Positions 13,117 to 21,283 are shown, numbered from the stretch's first letter. The stretch is DNA of 21,431 nt from an uncultured Alistipes sp. (GCA_900553175.1 USCH01000029.1:1-21431), one strand, 5' to 3'. Notes: a model not told the origin generated them from the letters alone. Numbers and translations are program-made.

Positions 13117-13944
13117 TTATACGGCCACGCCGAAGTCGCGCAATGCGTCGTTGAGCGACGTTTTCTTGTCGGTCGACTCCTTGCGGCGGCCGATGATCAG
13201 GGCGCACGAGACGCTGTATTCGCCGGCCGGGAACTGTTTGCGGTAGCTGCCCGGCACGACCACCGAGCGGGGCGGAACGTACCCCTTGTAGGTCACGGGT
13301 TCGGCGCCCGTGACGTCGATGATGTGCGTCGATCCGGTGATGACCGTGTTCGAGCCCAGCACCGCTTCGCGGCAGATCCGCGCACCCTCGACCACGATCG
13401 CGCGCGAACCGATGAAGCAGTTGTCCTCGACAATGACGGGAGCCGCCTGCACGGGTTCCAGCACGCCGCCGATGCCCACGCCGCCTGACAGGTGGACATG
13501 CTGCCCGATCTGGGCGCACGACCCCACGGTGGCCCATGTGTCGACCATCGTTCCCGTGCCGACCCGGGCGCCGATATTCACGTAGGAGGGCATGAGGATG
13601 GCTCCCGGGGCGATGTAGGCTCCGTAGCGGGCGATGGCATGGGGAACGGCCCGCACGCCCAGAGCTTCGTAGCCGTGTTTGAGCTCCATCTTGTCGAACC
13701 ACTCCAGTTCGCCCGCCTCCATCTTGCGCATGGGCTGGATCGGGAAGTAGAGGATCACGGCCTTCTTGACCCATTCGTTCACCCGCCATTGGCTCTGCTG
13801 CTCGTCGAGCGGTTCGGCGCAGCGCAGCTCGCCGCGGTCGAGCAGCTCCACCGCATGGCGCACGGCCCGGCGCACCGTCTCGTCCTGCAACCTCGCGCGG
13901 TCGTCCCACGCGGCTTCGATCGTCGTTCGGAGTTCTTCGTACAT
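13117..13944 (-). CDS. dapD: 2,3,4,5-tetrahydropyridine-2,6-dicarboxylate N-succinyltransferase
   Basis: Transfers succinyl from succinyl-CoA to tetrahydrodipicolinate in the succinylase route to diaminopimelate and lysine. I use the ATG at 13944 (275 residues, MYEELRTTIEAAW), the usual family start and length; the longer frame from 13980 would begin inside the divergent promoter. The N-terminal helical domain is followed by a left-handed beta-helix of hexapeptide repeats (GAYIAPGAILMPSYVNIGAR, GTGTMVDTWATVGSCAQIG, VHLSGGVGIGGVLEP). The C-terminal region VPGSYRKQFPAGEYSVSCALIIG is typical. It is divergent from the peptidase-lysC pair, so two lysine/DAP-pathway genes face each other here. Confidence 0.96.
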   Translation of the reverse strand: MYEELRTTIEAAWDDRARLQDETVRRAVRHAVELLDRGELRCAEPLDEQQSQWRVNEWVKKAVILYFPIQPMRKMEAGELEWFDKMELKHGYEALGVRAVPHAIARYGAYIAPGAILMPSYVNIGARVGTGTMVDTWATVGSCAQIGQHVHLSGGVGIGGVLEPVQAAPVIVEDNCFIGSRAIVVEGARICREAVLGSNTVITGSTHIIDVTGAEPVTYKGYVPPRSVVVPGSYRKQFPAGEYSVSCALIIGRRKESTDKKTSLNDALRDFGVAV

Positions 13945-13967
13945 CTCGTTTTTGTTTTGCGGAGGCC

Positions 13968-13995
13968 CAAAGTTACGCAATTTTTCCTAACTTTG
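13968..13995. promoter_or_regulatory. divergent promoter region of dapD and the peptidase-lysC pair
   Basis: TAACTTTG reads on the plus strand at 13988-13995 and on the minus strand at 13968-13975 (seen as CAAAGTTA), an exact 8-bp inverted repeat with 12 bp between. Each is a good Bacteroidota -7 box pointing at its own gene, dapD to the left and the peptidase to the right. I do not find a clear TTG at the right distance for either, so the pair may depend on an activator or compete for polymerase. Confidence 0.6.
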
Positions 13996-14021
13996 CTCCG
14001 GACAATGCAAATACCCGAACG

Positions 14022-16157
14022 ATGAGAGAACCGATCCGTAGGGCTGCGCTGCTCGTGGGCGGCGCGGCGATGATGGCGACAAGTTGCACGCAGATGAGAC
14101 AAATCAAGCATCAGCCTTACCCCGACACCGAGCGCGGCGAGGTCGTGGACAATTACTTCGGAACCGAAGTGGCCGATCCCTACCGCTGGCTGGAGGACGA
14201 CAACTCCGAAGCCACGGCCGCATGGGTCGCTGCCCAAAATGCCGTGACCGGCGATTACCTTTCGCAGATTCCGTTCCGCGGAGCCATCCGCGAGCGCCTC
14301 ACCGAGCTGTGGAACTATCCCAAGCAGGGGCTTCCTTCGAAGCACGGCGATGCATGGTACTGGTTCTGCAACGACGGTTTGCAGAACCAGTCGGTGCTCT
14401 ACCGGGCCGATGCTCCCGACGGCGCGGGCGAGGTGTTCCTCGATCCCAATGCGCTCTCCGACGACGGTACGGTGGCCCTCTCCGACGTTTCGTTCTCCGA
14501 GGACGGACGCTATTGCGCCTATGCCGTGGCGGCCTCCGGATCGGACTGGGTCGAGATCCGCGTGCTGGACACGGCGTCGGGCGCGGCGACCGACGATCGG
14601 ATCGAATGGGTGAAATTTTCGGGCGCCGTATGGGCTCCCGACTCCCGGGGATTCTATTACAGCGCCTACGATGCCCCGAAAGAGGGCGTCTACTCGGCGC
14701 AGAACCAGTTCCAGAAGGTTTATTACCATGCCCTCGGCACGCCGCAGTCGTCCGACCGCCTGATTCACAGCGATGCGGCCCATCCGCTGCGCTACTTCTC
14801 GGCCTGGCCCAGCGACGACGGGCGGTGGCTCTTCGTTGTGGTTTCGGAGGGTACGTCGGGCACCGAAATACTCTGCCGCAGAGTCGGGGAGCGTTCGTTC
14901 CGGACGCTGCTGCCCGGCTTCGACGCCGACTACGAGATCGTCGACTGCCGCGACGATGCGCTCTACTACGTCACCAACCGCGATGCGTCGAACCGCTGCC
15001 TGATGAAGGTCGACCTGAACCGGCCCTCCTCGAAGCAGGTGGTCATCGCCGAGCGGCCCGAGATGCTGGAGGGGGTGTCGACCGGCGGCGGCTCTCTGTT
15101 CGCCACCTATTTGCAGGATGCGCAGCATAGGGTCGTGCAGTACGGATACGACGGAAAGCCCGTGCGGGAGGTCGCCCTGCCCGCCATCGGCACGCTCGGC
15201 GGTTTCGGCGGCGAGCGCGGGGACGATTCGTTTTATTATGCGCTTTCCAACTACACCTCGCCTGCGACGATCTACCGCTTCGACATCGCCTCGGGCGAAT
15301 CGACGCTCTTCAAAGCGCCCGAGGTGCGTTTCGATCCCTCGATGTTCGTCACCGAGCAGGTGTTCTGCACCTCGAAGGACGGCACGCGCGTGCCGATGTT
15401 CGTCACCCACCGCCGCGACATGAAGCGCGACGGCACGAATCCCTGCCTGCTCTACGCCTACGGAGGCTTTCAGATCAACCTCACGCCCGGCTTCAACCCC
15501 TCGGCCCTGATGTTCGTCGAGCAGGGCGGCATCTATTGCGTGGCCAACCTGCGCGGCGGTTCGGAGTACGGCGAGGCGTGGCACAAGGCCGGCATGCTCG
15601 CCAACAAGCAGAACGTCTTCGACGACTTCATCTCGGCGGCCGAATACCTCGTGGCCGAAAAATACACCTCGTCCGACCGTCTGGCCATCCACGGCGGCTC
15701 GAACGGCGGTCTGCTGGTCGGCGCCTGCGAGGTGCAGCGCCCCGACCTCTATGCCGTCTGCCTGCCTGCGGTGGGCGTGATGGACATGCTGCGCTACCAC
15801 CGCTTCACCTGCGGCTGGGGCTGGGCCGTCGAATACGGTTCGTCGGACGACGAGGAGCAGTTTTCGTATATATATAAGTATTCGCCGCTCCACAACATCC
15901 GGGAGGGCGTCGCCTATCCCGCCACGCTCGTGATGACGGCCGACCACGACGACCGCGTCGTGCCGGCCCATTCGTTCAAGTTCGCCGCCCGGATGCAGCA
16001 TTGCCAGGCGGGCGAGGCTCCCGTGCTGATCCGCATCGAGTCCAATGCCGGACACGGGGCGGGCAAACCCGTCTCGAAGCGCATCGACGAGGCTGCGGAC
16101 ATGTATGCTTTCCTGTTCCAGAACATCGGTGTTCCCTATAAGCGCGTGGAGCGATGA
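14022..16157 (+). CDS. prolyl oligopeptidase, family S9A, lipoprotein
   Basis: A 711-residue serine peptidase that cuts short peptides after proline. A signal peptide ending ATSC gives a lipidated Cys22. The residues after it (TQMRQIK) are not acidic, so a periplasm-facing anchor is likely. The N-terminal PYRWLEDDNSEAT and the following seven-bladed propeller (about 90-430) are typical of S9A. The catalytic domain has Ser560 in GGSNGGLLVG, the acidic residue in ADHDDRVVPAHS (Asp643/Asp644) and His678 in NAGHGAGK, with GGSEYGEAWHKAG before the serine. The length matches the family. Its stop overlaps the lysC start (ATGA), so the two are cotranscribed and probably translationally coupled; why a peptidase precedes aspartokinase is not clear. 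Confidence 0.94.
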   Translation: MREPIRRAALLVGGAAMMATSCTQMRQIKHQPYPDTERGEVVDNYFGTEVADPYRWLEDDNSEATAAWVAAQNAVTGDYLSQIPFRGAIRERLTELWNYPKQGLPSKHGDAWYWFCNDGLQNQSVLYRADAPDGAGEVFLDPNALSDDGTVALSDVSFSEDGRYCAYAVAASGSDWVEIRVLDTASGAATDDRIEWVKFSGAVWAPDSRGFYYSAYDAPKEGVYSAQNQFQKVYYHALGTPQSSDRLIHSDAAHPLRYFSAWPSDDGRWLFVVVSEGTSGTEILCRRVGERSFRTLLPGFDADYEIVDCRDDALYYVTNRDASNRCLMKVDLNRPSSKQVVIAERPEMLEGVSTGGGSLFATYLQDAQHRVVQYGYDGKPVREVALPAIGTLGGFGGERGDDSFYYALSNYTSPATIYRFDIASGESTLFKAPEVRFDPSMFVTEQVFCTSKDGTRVPMFVTHRRDMKRDGTNPCLLYAYGGFQINLTPGFNPSALMFVEQGGIYCVANLRGGSEYGEAWHKAGMLANKQNVFDDFISAAEYLVAEKYTSSDRLAIHGGSNGGLLVGACEVQRPDLYAVCLPAVGVMDMLRYHRFTCGWGWAVEYGSSDDEEQFSYIYKYSPLHNIREGVAYPATLVMTADHDDRVVPAHSFKFAARMQHCQAGEAPVLIRIESNAGHGAGKPVSKRIDEAADMYAFLFQNIGVPYKRVER

Positions 16158-17410
16158 AGGTCTACAAGTTCGGCGGCGCTTCGGTCCGCCATGCCGACGG
16201 GGTCCGCAACCTGCTGAAGATCATCGGCGGCGAACAGGACCTGTTCGTCATCGTCTCGGCCATGGGCAAGACGACCAACGCCCTGGAGCGGGTCTTCGCC
16301 GGGGTGCAGCGGGGCGACCGTGCCGCCGCCGCGGGCGAGATCGCCGCGCTGCGCGAGTACCATGCGGCCATCGTCGGCGATCTGTGGCACGCTCCCGTGA
16401 CGCTGCCTCGGGTCGAGGCGCTCTTCGCCGAATTGGAGGCCGTGGCCTCGCGGGAGGATTATCGCCCGGAGGAGGCCGAGGCGTGGTACGACGAAATCGT
16501 GGCGTTCGGCGAGCTCCTCTCCACCACGATCATTTCGGAGTACCTCGCCCATGCGGGCATCGTCAACCGCTGGATCGACATGCGCCGCGCTCTGGTCACC
16601 GGACAGCGCCACAAGGACGCCGAGGTCGACCTCGAAGCTTCGGCCCCGCGGCTGCGTGCCGAAGTGGAGGGGCGTCCCGAACGCATCTTCATCGGACAGG
16701 GATTCATCGGCGGAGCCCCCGACGGCACGACGACGACGCTCGGCCGCGAGGGGTCGGACTACTCGGCGGCCGTGGCGGCCAACATCCTCGATGCCGAGTC
16801 GATGTCGGTGTGGAAGGATGTCGACGGCGTGCTGAACGCCGATCCCAAGATTTTCCCCGACGCCGTGCAGATCGCCGAACTCAACTATCTGGATACCATC
16901 GAGCTGGCTTACAGCGGTGCGCAGATCATCCACCCGCGGACCATCAAGCCGCTGCAAAACAAGAACATCCCGCTCTACGTCCGGCCTTTCGGCGACAAGC
17001 GCAAGCCCGGCACGGTGATCCGCGGCATGTCGGCGCCGGTCGAGGTGCCGATCCTCATTCTCAAGCGCGGCCAGGTGCTGCTGACGATCCGTTCGCGCGA
17101 CTTTTCGTTCGTGCTGGAGGAGAAGTTCGCGGCGATCTTCGCGCTGCTCGAGCGGTTCCGGGTCAAGGCGAACCTGATCCACAATTCGGCCGTCAACTTG
17201 AGCCTGTGCGTGGACGACTCGTGGCATATCGACGAAGCGGTCGACGCCCTGCGCGCCGAAGGGTTCGACGTGATGAAGATCGGGAGCATGGAGCTCCTGA
17301 CCGTGCGCGGCTATACCGATGAGCTGTGGGAGCGTTACGCCTGCGGAGCGCAGGTGTTCATCCGCCAGGCCACGCAGTCGACCGTGCGCATCGTCCGCAA
17401 ATGCCGGTGA
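16154..17410 (+). CDS. lysC: aspartate kinase
   Basis: A 418-residue monofunctional aspartokinase, the first step from aspartate to lysine/DAP, threonine and methionine. The kinase domain (about 1-280) opens with MKVYKFGGASV and has VSAMGKTT, GEL at about 118, GQGFIGGAPDGTTTTLGREGSDYSA and VWKDVDGVLNADP. Two ACT-type regulatory domains (about 295-418) follow the kinase, as in feedback-inhibited enzymes. The ATG overlaps the peptidase stop codon by 4 bp. dapD, a later enzyme of the same pathway, is divergent at the start of this transcript. A fused homoserine dehydrogenase domain is absent. Confidence 0.95.
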   Translation: MKVYKFGGASVRHADGVRNLLKIIGGEQDLFVIVSAMGKTTNALERVFAGVQRGDRAAAAGEIAALREYHAAIVGDLWHAPVTLPRVEALFAELEAVASREDYRPEEAEAWYDEIVAFGELLSTTIISEYLAHAGIVNRWIDMRRALVTGQRHKDAEVDLEASAPRLRAEVEGRPERIFIGQGFIGGAPDGTTTTLGREGSDYSAAVAANILDAESMSVWKDVDGVLNADPKIFPDAVQIAELNYLDTIELAYSGAQIIHPRTIKPLQNKNIPLYVRPFGDKRKPGTVIRGMSAPVEVPILILKRGQVLLTIRSRDFSFVLEEKFAAIFALLERFRVKANLIHNSAVNLSLCVDDSWHIDEAVDALRAEGFDVMKIGSMELLTVRGYTDELWERYACGAQVFIRQATQSTVRIVRKCR

Positions 17411-17660
17411 GCCGGCCCGTGCAGGGCGCCGTGCGCTCCCCGGAGCCGGGGATGCGGTGACGGCTTCGGCAAGGCCGGCCGCGGTTTGCTTTCCCGCCTC
17501 TCTTCGTTCCGGGAAATTCGGGGCCGTCCGGGTTGGAAAATCGGCGTTTTTTTCCTATCTTGGCCCCGTTTACGGCATGTTGCGGCGCAACGCTCGACGC
17601 TCTTCGGTCCGGCCCGCCGGTTCAGGATGCCGAATATTAACATTTAAATAATTAAAAAAG
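17411..17660. other. non-coding gap between lysC and a lipoprotein gene
   Basis: GC-rich at first, AT-rich in the last 25 bases before the ATG. It holds the promoter at 17533-17563 and a leader of about 90 nt with a small perfect hairpin (GTTGC/GCAAC, 17579-17591). I see no gene and no convincing T-tailed terminator for lysC. Confidence 0.6.
17533..17563 (+). promoter_or_regulatory. promoter of the 779-residue lipoprotein gene
   Basis: TTG (17533-17535), 20 nt, then TATCTTGG (17556-17563), one mismatch from TAnnTTTG. The start site would be near 17570, with a leader of about 90 nt. Confidence 0.65.
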
Positions 17661-20000
17661 ATGAAAAGAATGACCCCCCACCGACTGCGAGTGCTCTTTT
17701 CTGCATTGGCTCTTCTGGCAGGTGCCGCCTCGTGCGGCGACGACAAGACCGATTCGGATCAGCCGATCAATCCCGGCCCCGGCCCCGGTCCGGAGGAGAC
17801 GCCTGCCGTTACGATCAGCGTGGGTGAATTGACGAACACCTCGATCGAGGTGCTGCTTTCGGCCGAACATGCCGACGACATCGCTTTCTACTGCGTGAAG
17901 GAGGCCGACGGTGAGGAAGGCGAGGACGTGACGGCACCCGATGCGGCTGCGGTCTATGCCGAGGGCCGCGTGGTCGAGGCGACGGCGGAGCCCGCTTCCT
18001 ATACGATTTCCGACCTCGAGGAGGGCGTTCCGTATGCGATTTATGCGGCGGCGCGCAAGGGCGATGCGATGAGCGACGTCGGGAAGGTCTCGGCGACGAC
18101 CCCCGTCACCCCGGCCATTCTGGAGGTCGGCTCGACCTCGAAGACGGGCTTCTCCTACCAGATGAACGTCGGTCCGGACGATGTCTATTTCCACACCTAT
18201 CTGGAGGGCTGGTTCTTCGAATATTCGATGATGACGGCCATGGCCGCCGAGGGCCCCGAGTTCGACTACAACGCTTTCGTGTGGAATCTTCTGGTCGACT
18301 ACGGCATGGCGGACTACGGCCCCAAGACCATCGAATGGCAGGCCGGCGACGAACATGCGAAGCTGGGCTACGCGGCGCTGGTTCCCGGCAAGAAATACTA
18401 CGTGCTGGCCGCCCTCTACGACGAAGCTGCCGGCGCGTGGGTCGGCGTGCCCAATGTCATCGACCTCGACATGCCCGCTCCGGGCACTTCGTCCGAGACG
18501 ATCACGCTTTCGGCCGATAAGGTGGACTACGACCGGGTCGTGCTGCGCATGGAGTGCGACGAGATGAAAATAGCCTTCTTCCGCTACGATCTCTACTCCA
18601 AGGAGTCTTACGACAAGTTCATCGAGGAGAACGGCGGCGTGCGCGGCATGATGGATTACGTGGCCGAATACGGCCCCGATGTGCGGGTGAACACCTATAC
18701 CGATTCGTGGGGCGTCGACGCCGGCCGGTCGTACATGCTTTGCGTCTACGGCATCGACGTGAACGGCGATGAGCTCTATGCCGAAATGCAGGTGGATGTT
18801 CCGGAGCGCCAGCCCGAAATCTATCTCGACCTCAAGCCCTACAACCGCGAATTGCAGGGATATTACGACTACAATACGTTCCAGGTGACCTTTGCGCCGA
18901 TGAATTTCACCGATCTGAACGTCGACCGGGTGTTCTGCTCGGCCGTGCCCATGGAACGCGCCACGCTCGAGTCCTATCTGGCGATGCTGCCCGAAATCGG
19001 ACTTCCCGCCGTTTCGTCGCTCGAAGAGCTGGAGCAGCAGCCCGAAGTGCTTTTGCAGCTGAACTACATGTTGTACCAGCAGCTTATGATGCCGCTCTAT
19101 GACGATGCCGAACTCGATTCGCTGGAGAAGAACGGTTATTTCGACCGGGTGATCGGCGATCTCAACCCCGCGACCGAATACGTGTTCATGGCCCTGGCCT
19201 ATTCGGGCGAGACCCCCGTGGCGCGCATCGTGACGGCTTCGACCGCTGCCGCTCCGGAGGGTGGCGAGGCCAGCGAGCGCTACAACGAGTATCTGGGCAA
19301 CTGGACGGTGCTCGGCAAGACGACCAAGGACTGGACGACCTACGAAACCTACGACGTGCGCATCGAAGAGCTCTCGCCCAACCGCAGCTACAAGGTCTAC
19401 GGATGGGGCCACTCCGAGCTGGCGCAGGAGTACCCCTTCGAGATGCGGTTCGATCCCCGGACCGGCAAGACTTCGGTGGAGATTCCGCAGGTGCTCGGCC
19501 AGATCGAGGTCGAAGGCAAGACGGTAGACCTCGTTTTCGTCGGCAAGATCCACGCAAGTTTCTCGGATATTCTCGATGTGGTCGACGGTTTCTCGGGAGA
19601 AGCCTATCGGGGCGATCTGCGGGACGATCATCTGGCCATGTTCGCCGAAATGATAATGATCGGAGGCCATACCTATGAGTTCTTGGCGATGTCGTATGTG
19701 GCCCGCACCGAAGAGGGTTACATGCTGCTCGAAGGCGAAGAGTACGATCTGGTCTATCGTTCGGTCGACCGGGCTGCTGCCGCCTCCGCCGCCTCTGCGC
19801 GGCCTGCTGCCCGCAGGCTGAAGAGCGCTTCGGTGGTGTGCCGTTCGTTCGAACCGGCTGCCGCGCCGATGATTTCGGCCCCCGCGCACTTCGGGACGGC
19901 CGGCGGCTCTCTGGCGGAGCGTTTCGCTTCCGATCCGGTGGGCCAGGCCGCCTGGCTGCGTTCGCTGCCGCTGCGGGGCGTCGCTCGTCTGGCGAAATAG
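17661..20000 (+). CDS. lipoprotein of unknown function with fibronectin III-like and lipocalin-like regions
   Basis: A 779-residue protein I cannot name. A lipoprotein signal ends LLAGAASC (Cys25). CGDDKTD after it is acidic, as in Bacteroidota lipoproteins sent to the cell surface. A short Pro-Gly linker (about 36-44) leads into beta-rich units. The first (about 50-150) reads like a fibronectin III domain ending in TISDLEEGVPYAIYAAARKG, and similar 'GKKYYVLAALYD', 'GRSYMLCVYGID' and 'ATEYVFMALAYS' strands recur, suggesting four related units. A later region (about 545-690, YNEYLGNWTVLGKTTKD...) looks like the lipocalin-like domain seen at the end of many Bacteroidota lipoproteins. The last ~75 residues are Ala/Arg/Ser-rich and basic, unlike the rest. 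It has its own promoter and a terminator after it. Confidence 0.85.
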   Translation: MKRMTPHRLRVLFSALALLAGAASCGDDKTDSDQPINPGPGPGPEETPAVTISVGELTNTSIEVLLSAEHADDIAFYCVKEADGEEGEDVTAPDAAAVYAEGRVVEATAEPASYTISDLEEGVPYAIYAAARKGDAMSDVGKVSATTPVTPAILEVGSTSKTGFSYQMNVGPDDVYFHTYLEGWFFEYSMMTAMAAEGPEFDYNAFVWNLLVDYGMADYGPKTIEWQAGDEHAKLGYAALVPGKKYYVLAALYDEAAGAWVGVPNVIDLDMPAPGTSSETITLSADKVDYDRVVLRMECDEMKIAFFRYDLYSKESYDKFIEENGGVRGMMDYVAEYGPDVRVNTYTDSWGVDAGRSYMLCVYGIDVNGDELYAEMQVDVPERQPEIYLDLKPYNRELQGYYDYNTFQVTFAPMNFTDLNVDRVFCSAVPMERATLESYLAMLPEIGLPAVSSLEELEQQPEVLLQLNYMLYQQLMMPLYDDAELDSLEKNGYFDRVIGDLNPATEYVFMALAYSGETPVARIVTASTAAAPEGGEASERYNEYLGNWTVLGKTTKDWTTYETYDVRIEELSPNRSYKVYGWGHSELAQEYPFEMRFDPRTGKTSVEIPQVLGQIEVEGKTVDLVFVGKIHASFSDILDVVDGFSGEAYRGDLRDDHLAMFAEMIMIGGHTYEFLAMSYVARTEEGYMLLEGEEYDLVYRSVDRAAAASAASARPAARRLKSASVVCRSFEPAAAPMISAPAHFGTAGGSLAERFASDPVGQAAWLRSLPLRGVARLAK

Positions 20001-20021
20001 GCGCTGCGTCGCGATTCTGCG

Positions 20022-20049
20022 TGCGCCGTCCGGATTCCCGGACGGCGCA
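20022..20049 (+). terminator. hairpin terminator after the 779-residue lipoprotein gene
   Basis: TGCGCCGTCCGG (20022-20033) and its exact reverse complement (20038-20049) form a perfect 12-bp stem with loop ATTC, 22 bp after the stop codon. Only a weak T-rich tail (CTTCGTTTC) follows. Confidence 0.7.
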
Positions 20050-20151
20050 CTTCGTTTCCGGGCGGGAGCGCCTGCGGAGGATATGCCGGAGGCATTCGGA
20101 CGACGGGATAATAAATCGGCGGATTAACCGTTTCAGTAAAGGAAATTTTCG

Positions 20152-20159
20152 TATATTTG
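20152..20159 (+). promoter_or_regulatory. -7 box of the 324-residue lipoprotein gene
   Basis: TATATTTG matches TAnnTTTG in an AT-rich stretch, with the gene starting at 20200. The -33 position offers only TTT (20131-20133, 18 nt away) and no clear TTG, so this is a weaker match than the others in the window. Confidence 0.5.
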
Positions 20160-20199
20160 TTGCGCGGCGGCCGCCATTGGCCGCTTTAAAACGAAAAAG

Positions 20200-21174
20200 A
20201 TGAAACAATCGATTATCCTGTTCGGCGCCGCGCTGCTGGCTGCGGCCTGCTCCTCCGACAAGGAGACGACCCCGTCCGCAGGTACGGATACCGACGTGCC
20301 CGCTCCCGTCGAACTCTGGCCCGAAGAGGGGGTGAAAAGCCGGGTGGAATACATCAACAACGGAACGATCCAGCTGGGCGTCGACATGGATCGCGGCGGT
20401 GCGGTGTTCCATTTCTCGGAGACGAACACGCGCAAGAACCTGCTCAACCACGTCGACGAAGGTCGCTTCGTCCAGCAGTCCTATTACGGCGAGCCGGACG
20501 GAAGCGTGTGGAACGGGCAGCCCTGGGCCTGGAACCCCGTGCAGGGCGGCGGCAGCAACGGCACGAATGCCCAGGTCCGCTCGTCGCAGATCGGCGCCAC
20601 GTCGCTCATGATTACGACCCAGCCCGTGCTGTGGGCGTCGAGCCGGCCCGCCGAAGGGTGCGTCATGGCCGAAAACATCACGCTCGACGGCCGCGTCGCC
20701 CATATCCGCTACACGTTCGCCAACAACGGCGAGGCGGCGACCGACCATCCGGCCACGCACCAGGAGGTGCCCGCCGTCTTCGCCGACTGGGACCTCAAAA
20801 CGCTGGTTTTCTACGACGGCACCGAACCCTGGACGGACGGCGCCCTGCGTTACGTCAGCGAACCGGAGATTCCGCGTCTCGATTTGGGCGGGACCAACCG
20901 TGAATTCACGCGCACGGAGCATTGGGCCGCCTGGGTCGACGAACGGGGATGGGGACTGGGTGTCTACACCCCCGGCACCGAGTTGATGACCGTCTACCGG
21001 TTCGGCTCGGGACCGGGCGGTGCGCAGATGGGGTCGTGCTCCTATTTCGCTCCGCTGCGCACGTTCGCCATCACGAAGGGGATGCGCTTCACCTACGACG
21101 TCTATCTGATGATCGGCACCGTCGACGAGATGCGGGCGGCGTTCCGGGCGCTGCACGCCGCCTCGCAGGAGTGA
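20200..21174 (+). CDS. surface lipoprotein of unknown function, possibly carbohydrate-related
   Basis: A 324-residue protein I do not recognise as a named family. The signal peptide MKQSIILFGAALLAAAC gives a lipidated Cys17, followed by SSDKE, an acidic stretch consistent with surface display. The mature part is beta-rich and dense in aromatic residues: DMDRGGAVFHFSE, GRFVQQSYYGEPDG, QPWAWNPVQGG, THQEVPAVFADWD, EHWAAWVDERGWGLGVY. The pattern of Trp/Tyr/His plus 'WNPVQGG' and 'GWGLGVY' suggests a beta-sandwich or supersandwich fold that handles sugars, but this is an impression and I do not assign a reaction. There is no SusC/D pair nearby. A perfect 40-bp palindrome 14 bp after the stop ends the gene. 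Confidence 0.85.
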   Translation: MKQSIILFGAALLAAACSSDKETTPSAGTDTDVPAPVELWPEEGVKSRVEYINNGTIQLGVDMDRGGAVFHFSETNTRKNLLNHVDEGRFVQQSYYGEPDGSVWNGQPWAWNPVQGGGSNGTNAQVRSSQIGATSLMITTQPVLWASSRPAEGCVMAENITLDGRVAHIRYTFANNGEAATDHPATHQEVPAVFADWDLKTLVFYDGTEPWTDGALRYVSEPEIPRLDLGGTNREFTRTEHWAAWVDERGWGLGVYTPGTELMTVYRFGSGPGGAQMGSCSYFAPLRTFAITKGMRFTYDVYLMIGTVDEMRAAFRALHAASQE

Positions 21175-21188
21175 TCCGCATGCTTTTT

Positions 21189-21228
21189 GCGGACAGGGGG
21201 CTGCGGCCGGCCGCAGCCCCCTGTCCGC
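21189..21228. terminator. perfect 40-bp palindrome (terminator-like)
   Basis: Bases 21189-21208 and 21209-21228 are exact reverse complements with no mismatch; a loop forms by opening the central GGCCGGCC. It lies 14 bp downstream of the lipoprotein gene. TTTTT precedes it on the plus side, which becomes an A-run, and no T-tract follows. It probably stops transcription in both directions and abuts the repeat array. Confidence 0.65.
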
Positions 21229-21234
21229 TTCGCT

Positions 21235-21283
21235 GAAGACATTTCCGCTCGGCAAAATGCGGGCGGGGTTGCTTTTGCTTCCG
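21235..21283. repeat. degenerate half copy of the 74-bp repeat
   Basis: The stretch GAAGACATTTCCGCTCGG followed by CAAAATGC and GGTTGC aligns with the second half of the full units (compare GAAGATACTGCGCCTCGG at 21382). Its position, 147 bp before the equivalent bases of the last unit, fits two 74-bp periods minus one base. The first half is missing or replaced by the palindrome ending at 21228. Confidence 0.6.

Noticed and set aside
11933..13909. Single 658-codon minus frame through dapD, birA and gcvH
   Set aside because: Only its last 125 codons (gcvH) are real; the rest is an off-frame Arg-rich reading of dapD and birA.
13779..16055. 758-codon minus frame opposite the peptidase
   Set aside because: The opposite strand encodes a full S9A peptidase with its catalytic triad; the minus reading has no recognisable domain.
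17440..17460. Terminator for lysC from CCCCGG/CCGGGG
   Set aside because: The stem leaves only a 2-nt loop and no T-tract follows.
17652..19889. 745-codon minus frame opposite the large lipoprotein
   Set aside because: Rich in His, Val, Gly and Arg as expected of an antisense frame; the plus frame has a signal peptide, lipobox and promoter.
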